Source: Serinicoccus kebangsaanensis | GTDB taxonomy: Bacteria; Actinomycetota; Actinomycetes; Actinomycetales; Dermatophilaceae | Direction of reading: 5' to 3' | NCBI RefSeq assembly: GCF_008919445.1 | Contig: NZ_VSLG01000015.1 | Span: forward strand, 24,493-88,492 | Length of the DNA: 64,000 bases | Shown: piece after piece, positions 54,992 to 64,000 of the stretch | How the letters are laid out: each line of letters begins with the position of its first letter | Numbering within the stretch: the stretch's first letter is position 1 | The notes under the pieces: model-generated | What the model was told of the DNA's origin: nothing | Seen by the model: only the letters and a program-made list of their open reading frames with translations | Databases searched by the model: none | Made by a program: the position numbers and the translations under genes

Positions 54992-57528
54992 TGCGGGTTC
55001 CGGTCGACTGGCTGGGTGAGTACGTCGCGCTGCCCGAGGGTGTCACCGGCGAGCAGATCGCCGCCGACCTGGTGGCGGTGGGCCTGGAGGAGGAGGGCCT
55101 GCACACCAGCGGCGTCGGAGGCCCGCTCGTGGTCGGGCGGGTGCTGGAGCTCACGCCCGAGGAGCAGAAGAACGGCAAGACCATCAACTGGTGCCAGGTC
55201 GACGTGGGGGACAGCAACGGCACCGGCGAGCCGCAGGGCATCGTGTGCGGCGCGCACAACTTCGCCGTCGGCGACCTGGTCGCGGTGATCCTGCCGGGCG
55301 GCACGCTGACGACCCCCCAGGGTCCGCTCACGATCAGCGCGCGGAAGACCTACGGCCACATCTCGGCGGGCATGATCTGCTCGGTCCGCGAGCTGGGGAT
55401 CGGTGAGGACCACGACAGGATCCTGGTGCTGCCCCGTCTGCTCCCGGCGGAGGTCGTCGCCGGGCTGTCACCCGGTGACGACCTGATCCGGGTGCTCGGA
55501 CTCGACCGGGAGACCGTCGAGGTCAACGTCACCCCGGACCGCGGCTACTGCTTCTCGATCCGCGGCATCGCCCGCGAGTACTCCCACTCCACGGGCGCCG
55601 CATTCACCGACCCCGCCTCGCTGCCCGTCGATCCCGGCGTCGGGGAGGGGTATGCGGTCCGTCTCGCGGACGACGCGCCGCTCGAGGGTGTGCCGGGGTG
55701 CGACCGCTACCTGGCACGGATCGTGCGCGGGATCGACCTGACCCGCACCACCCCGGAGTGGATGGCACGCCGGCTGACCGAGGCGGGGATGCGTCCGATC
55801 GGCCTGGCCGTGGACGTGACGAACTACGTCATGCTCGCCCTCGGTCAGCCGCTGCACGCCTTCGACCTCGACACCCTCACCGGGCCGATCGTGGTGCGCC
55901 GCACCCGCCCCGGGGAGCGGCTCACCACCCTGGACGACGTGGATCGCGCGCTCGACCCGGAGGACCTGCTGATCACCGACGGCGGCGAGCGCATCCTCGC
56001 CCTGGCCGGCGTCATGGGCGGTGAGGACGGCGAGGTGACCCCGGGGCAGACCACGGACGTGCTGATCGAGGCCGCCCACTTCGACGCCCGCACCGTCGGT
56101 CGCACGGCCCGCCGGCACAGGCTGTCCAGCGAGGCCGCCAAGCGGTTCGAGCGGGGCGTCGACCCCGACGTCACCGCGGCCGCGGCGCAGCTGGCCGTCG
56201 ACCTCCTGGTCGAGCACGGTGGCGGCACCGCCGACCCGGCGATCGCCGACGTCGACCAGCGCGCGGACCGCCCGGCCATCGATCTCGACCTCACCATGGC
56301 GACCCGCTACGTCGGGGTGAACTACTCCTTCGACCGGGTGCGTGCGCTGCTGACGCTGATCGGCTGCGAGGTGGTGGACACCCAGGATCCGCAGCGGGTC
56401 TCGGTGCTGCCACCCAGCTGGCGGCCAGACCTGACCGACGCACCCACCCTGGTGGAGGAGGTCGCCCGGGTCGACGGCTACGACAAGATCCCCTCCGTGG
56501 TGCCCCGCGCCGTCGGAGGTCGCGGGCTGACGCACGCCCAGCGCTCCCGGAGGGCGGTCGCCACCGCCCTCGCCGGGCAGGGGCTGCAGGAGGTGCTGAC
56601 CTATCCGTTCGTGGGTGCCGACCGCTTCGACGAGCTGGGTCTGCCCGAGGACGATCCGCACCGGCGGACCACCCGGCTCGCCAACCCCCTGTCCGACGAG
56701 GCACCGCTGCTGCGGACCGCCCTGCTGCAGACGCTCCCGGAGGCCGTGCTGCGCAACGTGTCCCGCGGGAGCAGGGACGTGGCGCTGTTCGAGATCGACA
56801 CGGTGACCCAGCCGGCGGGAGAGCTCCAGGCCCCGGTGCCAGGGGTCGGGGAGCTGCCCTCCGACGAGGTGCTCGCCGAGATCCGGGCCGCCGTCCCGGC
56901 CCAGCCGTGGCACGTGGCGGTGATGGCTGCCGGTCAGGCCGACCGTGCCGGCTGGTGGGGTCGTGGCCGCCCGGTGGACGTCGTCGACGTCGTCGGCTGG
57001 GCGCACGCCGTCGCGGACGCCCTGGGCGTGCCGGTCGAGCGTCGACAGGCCGAGCGGGCGCCGTTCCACCCGGGCCGGTGCGTCGAGCTGGTCCTGGCCG
57101 ACGGGACCCGGGTCGGGTGGGCCGGCGAGCTGCACCCCCAGGTGGTGCAGCGTCTCGGCCTCCCCGCGCGCACCAGCGCCGCGGAGCTGGACCTCGACGT
57201 CCTGGTGGCCGCGAGCGACCACCGCACCCAGGTGGCCCCGCTGTCCACGCATCCGCTGGCGACCTCCGACGTCTCCCTCGAGGTCCCTCGTGGGGTGCGC
57301 TACGGCGACGTCGAGGAGTCCCTGCGCGCCGGGGCGGGGGAGCTGCTGGAGGCCATCGAGCTCTTCGACGTCTACACCGGCGACCAGGTGTCGCAGGACC
57401 GGCACTCGCTCGCCTTCCGGATGCACTTCCGTGCGCCGGACCGGACCCTGACGACCACCGAGGTGAACACCGCCCGGGACGCGGCGGTGGCACGGGCGAG
57501 CCAGGACCACGGGGCGGTGCAGCGGTGA
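54991..57528 (+). CDS. pheT: Phenylalanyl-tRNA synthetase beta subunit
   Basis: 845 residues, normal length. It has an EMAP/tRNA-binding domain (GPLVVGRVLELTPEEQKNGK, IVCGAHNFAVGDLVAVILPG), the B3/4 editing domain (VDVTNYVMLALGQPLHAFDL, GERLTTLDDVDRAL), a B5 domain and the C-terminal anticodon-binding fold ending DRTLTTTEVNTARDAAVARA. It partners PheS to charge tRNA-Phe. TGATG overlap with pheS. Confidence 0.97.
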   Translation: MRVPVDWLGEYVALPEGVTGEQIAADLVAVGLEEEGLHTSGVGGPLVVGRVLELTPEEQKNGKTINWCQVDVGDSNGTGEPQGIVCGAHNFAVGDLVAVILPGGTLTTPQGPLTISARKTYGHISAGMICSVRELGIGEDHDRILVLPRLLPAEVVAGLSPGDDLIRVLGLDRETVEVNVTPDRGYCFSIRGIAREYSHSTGAAFTDPASLPVDPGVGEGYAVRLADDAPLEGVPGCDRYLARIVRGIDLTRTTPEWMARRLTEAGMRPIGLAVDVTNYVMLALGQPLHAFDLDTLTGPIVVRRTRPGERLTTLDDVDRALDPEDLLITDGGERILALAGVMGGEDGEVTPGQTTDVLIEAAHFDARTVGRTARRHRLSSEAAKRFERGVDPDVTAAAAQLAVDLLVEHGGGTADPAIADVDQRADRPAIDLDLTMATRYVGVNYSFDRVRALLTLIGCEVVDTQDPQRVSVLPPSWRPDLTDAPTLVEEVARVDGYDKIPSVVPRAVGGRGLTHAQRSRRAVATALAGQGLQEVLTYPFVGADRFDELGLPEDDPHRRTTRLANPLSDEAPLLRTALLQTLPEAVLRNVSRGSRDVALFEIDTVTQPAGELQAPVPGVGELPSDEVLAEIRAAVPAQPWHVAVMAAGQADRAGWWGRGRPVDVVDVVGWAHAVADALGVPVERRQAERAPFHPGRCVELVLADGTRVGWAGELHPQVVQRLGLPARTSAAELDLDVLVAASDHRTQVAPLSTHPLATSDVSLEVPRGVRYGDVEESLRAGAGELLEAIELFDVYTGDQVSQDRHSLAFRMHFRAPDRTLTTTEVNTARDAAVARASQDHGAVQR

Positions 57529-58301
57529 AGGTCGCCCTCGTCACCGGGGCGTCCCGAGGGATCGGTGCGCTCGCGACGCGCACGCTGCTCGGGGCCGGGT
57601 GGACCGTGGTCGGGATGTCCCGGTCCGGGTCGGTCGACGACGGCGCCGAGGGTATGCCGTGCGACGTCACCGACGCCGACCAGGTCGCCCGCGGGGTCGA
57701 GCAGGTGCTCCGGCGGCACGGAAGGATCGACCTGCTGGTCAACAACGCCGGCCTGATCGAGACCGAGGTCCCGCTGTGGGAGTCGGACGTCGACGAGTGG
57801 TGGCAGGTGATGGTCACGAACGTGCGCGGGCCCTACCTGCTGACCCGGGCCGTCGTGCCGCACATGATCGCCGCCGGCGGCGGTCGGGTCATCAACATCA
57901 ACTCCGGTGCCGGGACCCGGGAGCGGGCCGACCTCACCGCATACTGCGCGTCGAAGTCGGCCCTCGCCCGGATCACCGGTGGGGTGGCCCTGGCCGGCGC
58001 CGAGCACGGCGTCCGGGCCTTCGACCTCGCGCCCGGCGTCGTCGAGACCGACATGACGCACTCGATGCGGATGCACGAGGGGCGGACCGAGTGGACCGCG
58101 CCCGCGGACGTCGCCGACCTGCTGCTCGCCTTCGCCGCGGGCGAGCTCGACGGCTTCTCCGGGCGGATGGTCCGTGCCGGTGCAGACGACCTCGACACGC
58201 TGCGTGCGAGGTCGGCGTCGGCCGACGGACTGCCGGACGAGGCGCGGATGCTGCGGCTGATGCCGTGGGGCGAGGACGACCCGGTCGCCGGCTCGCGATG
58301 A
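57525..58301 (+). CDS. Short-chain dehydrogenase/reductase
   Basis: 258 residues from GTG 57525, overlapping the pheT stop. The cofactor loop is LVTGASRGIGALA, then NNAGLIETE, catalytic Ser in ININSGAG and YCASK. Substrate not recognisable. It sits where many actinobacteria carry argC-argJ after pheT, so this pair with the next gene looks like an insertion into that conserved order. Confidence 0.9.
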   Translation: MKVALVTGASRGIGALATRTLLGAGWTVVGMSRSGSVDDGAEGMPCDVTDADQVARGVEQVLRRHGRIDLLVNNAGLIETEVPLWESDVDEWWQVMVTNVRGPYLLTRAVVPHMIAAGGGRVININSGAGTRERADLTAYCASKSALARITGGVALAGAEHGVRAFDLAPGVVETDMTHSMRMHEGRTEWTAPADVADLLLAFAAGELDGFSGRMVRAGADDLDTLRARSASADGLPDEARMLRLMPWGEDDPVAGSR

Positions 58302-59230
58302 GCGAGTTCGGTACCCGGCTGGCGTGGTCGGAGCTGCCGGAGGACCTCCACCGCTGGGCCGCGGCGGCGCTCGGTGCGCCGGTCACGACGGCCGTCTCGC
58401 AGCCCGCGGGATTCTCTCCCGGCTCCGCCGACCGGGTGGGGACGGCGGGCGGGCGCCGGGCCTTCGTCAAGGCGGTGAGCACCGCACAGAACCCCGACAC
58501 GCCTGGGTTGCACCGACGGGAGGTGGCGGTGCTGCGCAGCCTCGCGGACGAGGGCGTGGAGGTGGCGCCCGCACTCATCGCCGCCTACGACGACGGCACC
58601 TGGGTCGCTCTCCTGACCGAGGAGGTCGACGGGCGACATCCGCACGAGCCCTGGACCGATGCCGACCTGGAGGCGGCCATGGCCGCGTTGAGCGAGATCG
58701 GCCGGCACCGGGCGCCGGCCTCGTGGCCGGACCTGGGGGACGAGCTGGAGGTGGAGTTCGCCAGCTGGGCGCGGCTGCGGCAGGTCGCGCCGGACGGGCT
58801 CGACCCGTGGGTCGCCGGCCATCTCGAGGAGCTGCACGACCTGTCCCGACGGACGAGCGCCCGGCTGTCCGGGGAGTCCATCGCCCACACCGACACCCGG
58901 GCGGACAACCTGCTCGTCCAGCGCGACGGCCGGGTCCGCGTCGTGGACTGGCCGTGGGCCAGCCGCGGCGCCCCGTGGTTCGACGCCAGCGCGCTCCTCG
59001 TCGACGTGTGGTGGGCCGGTGCCGTGGACCTTGGGCGGCACCTCCCCGCGATCGAGGCCCTCGGGGCCACCCACGAGGACGTCACCGGGGTCGTCGCCGG
59101 TCTCGGCGGCTTCCTCCTCGACGCGGCCCGACGGCCCCCGACGCCGGGTCTGCCGACGCTGCGCGCCTTCCAGCAGTCGCGCGGTGAGGCGGCGGTGCGG
59201 CTGCTGCAGGCCCTGTGGGACGGGCGCTGA
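58298..59230 (+). CDS. Aminoglycoside-phosphotransferase-like kinase
   Basis: 310 residues from ATG 58298, overlapping the SDR stop by ATGA. The catalytic loop is IAHTDTRADNLLVQRDGRV with the metal site VVDWPWASRGAPWFD, the APH/choline kinase fold. FVKAVSTAQNPDTPGLHRRE holds the ATP-binding Lys and Glu. The substrate is unknown; antibiotic resistance should not be assumed from the fold. Confidence 0.85.
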   Translation: MSEFGTRLAWSELPEDLHRWAAAALGAPVTTAVSQPAGFSPGSADRVGTAGGRRAFVKAVSTAQNPDTPGLHRREVAVLRSLADEGVEVAPALIAAYDDGTWVALLTEEVDGRHPHEPWTDADLEAAMAALSEIGRHRAPASWPDLGDELEVEFASWARLRQVAPDGLDPWVAGHLEELHDLSRRTSARLSGESIAHTDTRADNLLVQRDGRVRVVDWPWASRGAPWFDASALLVDVWWAGAVDLGRHLPAIEALGATHEDVTGVVAGLGGFLLDAARRPPTPGLPTLRAFQQSRGEAAVRLLQALWDGR

Positions 59231-59258
59231 CCGGTGCCTCGCGGCCCGGACCTGGGAG

Positions 59259-59657
59259 TCAGGCGGTGCGGGCCTCCAGCTCGGCGACCAACCGCCGTCT
59301 CGCCGTCGCGCGGTAGGACTCCTCGACCAGCTCGGCGACCTCCTCCCAGTCCGTCTCGTCGTCGAGGTCGACACCGACCCACCCGCTGGGTCCCAGGTAG
59401 GCGGGTCGGTAGCAGCGGGGCTCCTCCAGCAGGGCCTGCGCCTCGTCCGGGTGGGGCTTGACCACGAGCGAGGTCGGGTGCTGCTGGTAGGCACCGTCCA
59501 CCTTGATCGAGGCCCCGAAGTAGGCGAACACCTTGTCGGTGTAGAAGGCCGGGTGTCCGTGGCTGATCTTCTCCGCCGCCCCGGGCAGCGCCAGGCAGAG
59601 GGCCCGGAGACGGGTCAGGATCGGGCTGTCGAGATCGACCATGAGCGGGTGCGCCAT
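59259..59657 (-). CDS. MmcQ/YjbR-family protein
   Basis: 132 residues. LCLALPGAAEKISHGHPAFY, FAYFGASIKVDG and RPAYLGPSGWVGVDLDDETD match the YjbR double-wing family (cyaY-like fold). It may bind DNA; no role is established. A minus-strand TAGCGT 6 nt before the ATG suggests leaderless transcription. It is convergent with the phosphotransferase gene. Confidence 0.85.
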   Translation of the reverse strand: MAHPLMVDLDSPILTRLRALCLALPGAAEKISHGHPAFYTDKVFAYFGASIKVDGAYQQHPTSLVVKPHPDEAQALLEEPRCYRPAYLGPSGWVGVDLDDETDWEEVAELVEESYRATARRRLVAELEARTA

Positions 59658-59697
59658 GTCCGGACGCTAGTCGGTCCCACCGACACTCGAGGCGAAC

Positions 59698-59731
59698 GCA
59701 TACTCATGCAGTGGACGGTATAGTCGTGCAT
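59698..59731 (+). promoter_or_regulatory. Two ARG-box-like sites over the argR promoter
   Basis: GCATACTCATGCA (59698-59710) and TATAGTCGTGCAT (59719-59731) resemble halves of ArgR operators. The second covers the -10 TATAGT (59719-59724), which lies 8 nt before the GTG. Negative autoregulation of argR is expected for the family. Confidence 0.55.
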
Positions 59732-59732
59732 C

Positions 59733-60239
59733 GTGACCTCCATACCCATGACCCGCGCGGCGCGCCACCAGCGCATCACGGACCTGCTGGAGCGGCACGC
59801 GGTCGGGTCGCAGGGTCAGCTGCTCGACCTGCTCGGCGAGGACGGCATCACCGTGACCCAGGCGACGCTGTCGCGCGACCTGGTGGACCTGGAGGCGGTC
59901 AAGGTGCGTCGGGGGCGGCAGCTGGTCTACGCCGTGCCCGGCGAGGGCGGGGACGCGACGCCGCGTCCCGCGCAGGACGCGGTCGAGGTCAGCCACCGGC
60001 TCGCACGGCTGTGCCAGGAGCTCCTGGTCAGCGCGCGCTCGGTCGGCAACCAGGTGGTGCTGCGGACACCGCCCGGGGCGGCGCAGTTCCTGGCCTCGGC
60101 CATCGACCGCAGCGACGCCCCGGACATCCTCGGCACGATCGCCGGCGACGACACCATCCTGGTCATCACCACCCTCCCCGACGGCGGTCCGGGCACGGCG
60201 GAGCGGCTGCTCGGCCTCGCGGCGGAGCCCGAGCACTGA
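59733..60239 (+). CDS. argR: Arginine repressor
   Basis: 168 residues from GTG 59733. The winged helix is at about 5-70 ([40 protein letters not shown]), and the C-terminal hexamer and arginine-binding domain has [20 protein letters not shown] and [18 protein letters not shown]. It represses arginine biosynthesis when arginine binds. argH follows after 30 nt. Confidence 0.95.
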   Translation: MTSIPMTRAARHQRITDLLERHAVGSQGQLLDLLGEDGITVTQATLSRDLVDLEAVKVRRGRQLVYAVPGEGGDATPRPAQDAVEVSHRLARLCQELLVSARSVGNQVVLRTPPGAAQFLASAIDRSDAPDILGTIAGDDTILVITTLPDGGPGTAERLLGLAAEPEH

Positions 60240-61691
<1,452 letters not shown>

Positions 61692-61700
61692 GCGACGACC

Positions 61701-62381
61701 GTGCCCGCGCGCGAGCCCGTCATGACCGTCTCCGGCGAGCCCGGACGTCGCTGGACGAGGGACGCGCTGGCCCTTCCCGTCCTGCAGGTGGCGCCCGGGC
61801 TGCTGGGCTCGCTGCTGACCCATGACGGCGTCACGGTGCGGCTCACCGAGGTCGAGGCGTATGCCGGCCAGGAGGACCCGGGGTCGCACGCATTCCGCGG
61901 CCCGACCCCGAGGACCGAGGTGATGTTCGGTGCGGCGGGGCACCTGTACGTCTACCTCAGCTACGGGGTGCACCGTTGCGTCAACGTCGTCACGGGGGAG
62001 CCGGGCAGCGCCTCGGCGGTGCTGCTGCGGGCGGGTGAGGTCGTGGACGGAGCTCGCGTCGCGCGCGCGCGCCGGCTGGCCGTGCGCTCCGGCGTCGTGC
62101 CGGGACGCGACCTGGCCCGAGGTCCGGGGAACCTGGCCCGGGCCCTTGGGCTCGGCGCGGACCACGACGGGGTGGACCTGCTCGAGGTCGGGGGACCGGT
62201 CGACCTCCGGCACGGGCCGGCTCCGGCGCCGGGGGAGGTGCGTCGCGGCCCGCGGGTGGGCGTGAGCGGGCCCGGTGGCAGCGCCGAGCGCTTCCCCTGG
62301 CGGTTCTGGCTCCGGTCCGAGCCGTCGGTGTCGGCATACCGCGCCGCACGTCTCCCGAGCCGCGCCACCTCGCGGCACTAG
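61701..62381 (+). CDS. 3-methyladenine DNA glycosylase (AAG/MPG type)
   Basis: 226 residues from GTG 61701; ATG 61722 is an alternative, and neither has a strong ribosome site. LTEVEAYAGQEDPGSHAFRG holds the catalytic Glu, with MFGAAGHLYVYLSYGVHRCV and LARGPGNLARALGL as family blocks. It removes alkylated purines. It lies between argH and tyrS as in other actinobacteria. Confidence 0.92.
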   Translation: MPAREPVMTVSGEPGRRWTRDALALPVLQVAPGLLGSLLTHDGVTVRLTEVEAYAGQEDPGSHAFRGPTPRTEVMFGAAGHLYVYLSYGVHRCVNVVTGEPGSASAVLLRAGEVVDGARVARARRLAVRSGVVPGRDLARGPGNLARALGLGADHDGVDLLEVGGPVDLRHGPAPAPGEVRRGPRVGVSGPGGSAERFPWRFWLRSEPSVSAYRAARLPSRATSRH

Positions 62382-62444
62382 GCTGAGCACTCGACCTGGT
62401 GCGGCCGCTGCGCCGCGCCTCCTCCAGCGGAAGGACCCGGAGCG

Positions 62445-63707
62445 GTGACGAACATCCTCGACGAGCTGCAGTGGCGCGGCCTGGTGGCACAGACCACCGA
62501 CGAGACCGCCCTGCGCACGGCACTCGGCGCGGGGCAGGTCACCGTCTACTGCGGCTTCGACCCCACCGCGCCCTCGCTGCACTTCGGCAACCTGGTGCAG
62601 CTCGTCGTGCTGCGGCACCTGCAGCGGGCCGGCCATCGGGTCATCTGCCTGGTCGGCGGGTCCACCGGGCTGATCGGTGACCCCAAGGCGTCCGCGGAGC
62701 GGGTGCTCAAGACCAAGGACGAGGCCGCGGCCAACGTGGCCCGGATCCAGGAGCTGGTGCAGCCGTTCCTGGAGTTCGACGGACCCAACCCGGCCATCAT
62801 GGTGAACAACCTGGACTGGACGGCCCCGATGAGCGCCCTCGACTTCCTCCGTGACATCGGCCAGCACTTCCGGGTGAACCAGATGATCCGCAAGGACGCG
62901 ATCGCGGCACGGCTGGAGAGCCAGGACGGCATCAGCTACACGGAGTTCAGCTACCAGCTGCTGCAGGGGCTGGACTACCTCCACCTGTTCCGGGAGTACG
63001 GCTGCACCCTGCAGACCGGGGGCCAGGACCAGTGGGGGAACCTCACCGCGGGCGTGGACCTCATCCACCGGGTCGAGGGCGAGTCCGTGCAGGTGCTGAC
63101 CACGCCCCTGCTGACCGACGAGGATGGCAACAAGTACGGCAAGTCGGAGGGCAACGCGATCTGGTTGTCCGCGGACATGACCAGCCCCTACGCCTTCTAC
63201 CAGTACTGGATCAACGTCGCCGACAGCGAGACCGGCAAGCTGCTGCGCGTCTTCAGCGACCGGGGAGCGGAGCAGGTCGAGGCGCTGGAGGAGTCCGCAC
63301 GAGAGCGACCCCACCTGCGCGAGGCCCAGCGGGCGCTGGCCGCCGACGTCACCACCCTGGTCCACGGCCCTGCCGCCACGGAGCAGGTGCAGACCGCGAG
63401 CCAGGTGCTGTTCGGCAAGGGTGACCCCGCAGCGCTGGAGCCGAGCACCCTCCGCGACGCCACGGCAGAGCTGCCCGGCGCGGCGGTGGCCGTCGGGACG
63501 CCGGTCGTGGACGCAATGGTCGCGACCGGCCTGGCCGACAGCAAGGGAGCAGCCCGCCGGTTGATCGGCGAGGGAGGCGTGAGCGTCAACAACGCCAAGG
63601 TGGAGGAGGTCGAGCAGCGGCTCGGCGACCCCGACTTCCTGCACGGCCAGGTGGCGCTCCTCCGGCGTGGCCGCAAGAGCCTGGCCGCGGCACGAAAGGC
63701 TTCCTGA
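62445..63707 (+). CDS. tyrS: Tyrosyl-tRNA synthetase
   Basis: 420 residues from GTG 62445. The HIGH-equivalent is SLHFGN, the KMSKS-equivalent is NKYGKSEGN, and the tyrosine site is SYQLLQGLDYLHLF and GGQDQWGN. A C-terminal S4 RNA-binding domain (about 350-415, GLADSKGAARRLIGEGGVSV) is present. A TAGGCT near 62381-62386 gives a leader of about 55 nt with GGAAGG; no T-box or other switch is seen. Confidence 0.97.
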   Translation: MTNILDELQWRGLVAQTTDETALRTALGAGQVTVYCGFDPTAPSLHFGNLVQLVVLRHLQRAGHRVICLVGGSTGLIGDPKASAERVLKTKDEAAANVARIQELVQPFLEFDGPNPAIMVNNLDWTAPMSALDFLRDIGQHFRVNQMIRKDAIAARLESQDGISYTEFSYQLLQGLDYLHLFREYGCTLQTGGQDQWGNLTAGVDLIHRVEGESVQVLTTPLLTDEDGNKYGKSEGNAIWLSADMTSPYAFYQYWINVADSETGKLLRVFSDRGAEQVEALEESARERPHLREAQRALAADVTTLVHGPAATEQVQTASQVLFGKGDPAALEPSTLRDATAELPGAAVAVGTPVVDAMVATGLADSKGAARRLIGEGGVSVNNAKVEEVEQRLGDPDFLHGQVALLRRGRKSLAAARKAS

Positions 63708-63717
63708 CCTGCGGATT

Positions 63718-64000
63718 TGTGGTGCCCTCAGGTCGTGACCTAGAGTTGACCCTCGCCGCACCGACAGGGAGGCACGGACACCGACAGGTGGCCGGTCCCG
63801 GGTTCGGCACCGCGCATCCCGACCACCGAGGCAGACGCCCCAGGCGGATTTGACTCGCAGAAGTCAGGGTGCGTAGCCTTGGAGAAAGCCGCGGACATCA
63901 CGGCGCGAAAGCGCTTGGATCATGGTGTGTGTCCGATTCTTGAGAACTCAACAGCGTGTTTGTTTTTTGATGCCATTTTGTTTGTGCCATGATGCGTGTG
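63718..64000 (+). promoter_or_regulatory. Promoters and leader of an rRNA operon (16S gene beyond the window)
   Basis: Two promoters are visible: TTGTGG (63718-63723), N17, TAGAGT (63741-63746), and TTGACT (63850-63855), N18, TAGCCT (63874-63879). Further down, TCTTGAGAACTCAACAGCG (63938-63956) is the conserved actinobacterial pre-16S leader element used in processing and antitermination. The window ends in the A/T-rich spacer before 16S. tyrS directly upstream is a common location for an rrn operon in this group. Confidence 0.85.

Noticed and set aside
58298..59230. Antibiotic resistance gene (aminoglycoside phosphotransferase)
   Set aside because: Only the general kinase fold and catalytic loop match; such proteins have many substrates and the context gives no support for resistance.
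62382..62444. T-box or other riboswitch upstream of tyrS
   Set aside because: The leader is about 55 nt, without a T-box sequence or terminator pair.

Overview
The window is 64 kb of very GC-rich DNA with G/C-ending codons, many GTG starts and short overlapping (ATGA/GTGA) gene junctions. The gene set points to a high-GC Gram-positive actinobacterium, most likely a member of Micrococcales near Intrasporangiaceae/Ornithinimicrobiaceae. Markers include a PucR-type FasR regulator beside fabD-fabH-acpP-fabF, glnA2-glnE, the aceE/DUF3052/AhpE block, the RNase H-CobC fusion, DUF3145, polyphosphate glucokinase, an F420-type LLM oxidoreductase, GuaB1, and the conserved actinobacterial leader upstream of 16S rRNA. 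The genus call is inference.

Layout: 1-2.6 kb holds a truncated GlgC-like enzyme (minus) divergent from a SigE-family sigma factor paired with a membrane-anchored META/AMIN-like protein. 2.6-6.9 kb holds an MFS exporter, dnaG and a PH-like protein. 7.0-10.7 kb holds tRNA-Asn, a glutamate-type ABC uptake operon and a CAT-anticodon tRNA. 10.7-13.0 kb holds a CBS protein, DUF3145 and a glycosyltransferase. 13.0-18.1 kb is the type II fatty acid operon with its regulator. 18.1-27.7 kb holds GDPD, pyruvate dehydrogenase E1, AhpE, tRNA-Val, a Nif3/zinc-ribbon/RNase H cluster, a methyltransferase and YaaA. 27.7-38.6 kb holds RNB nuclease, HAD phosphatase, DoxX, RNase P RNA, a ferritin-like/VIT transporter, GuaB1, a hairpin-flanked AbiEi/DUF559 gene, ppgK, map and an LLM oxidoreductase. 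38.6-46.4 kb holds an ATL protein, glnA2-glnE, HisA/PriA, SseB and an OmpR-type regulator. 46.6-51.0 kb is one very large secreted subtilisin. 51-54 kb is infC-rpmI-rplT-rRNA methylase followed by a large repeat array. 54-64 kb holds pheST, SDR, a phosphotransferase, YjbR, argR-argH, a 3-methyladenine glycosylase, tyrS and the promoter of an rRNA operon cut by the window end.

Most genes are housekeeping. The unusual signals are at the DNA level. The 8-mer GGTATGCC/GGCATACC occurs about 31 times on both strands, in all reading frames, forcing codons that are otherwise rare here. Two intergenic tandem arrays occur: 32-bp units in head-on arrays, and 22-bp units. Long near-perfect hairpins occur at gene ends. 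Quasi-palindromes flank the DUF559 gene. Four boxes at exact 11-bp spacing lie upstream of an OmpR-type gene. infC has a terminator/antiterminator leader and an ATC start. Many genes have a TANNNT box 6-9 nt before the start codon, which implies leaderless transcripts; in some cases that box contains the stop codon of the upstream gene.
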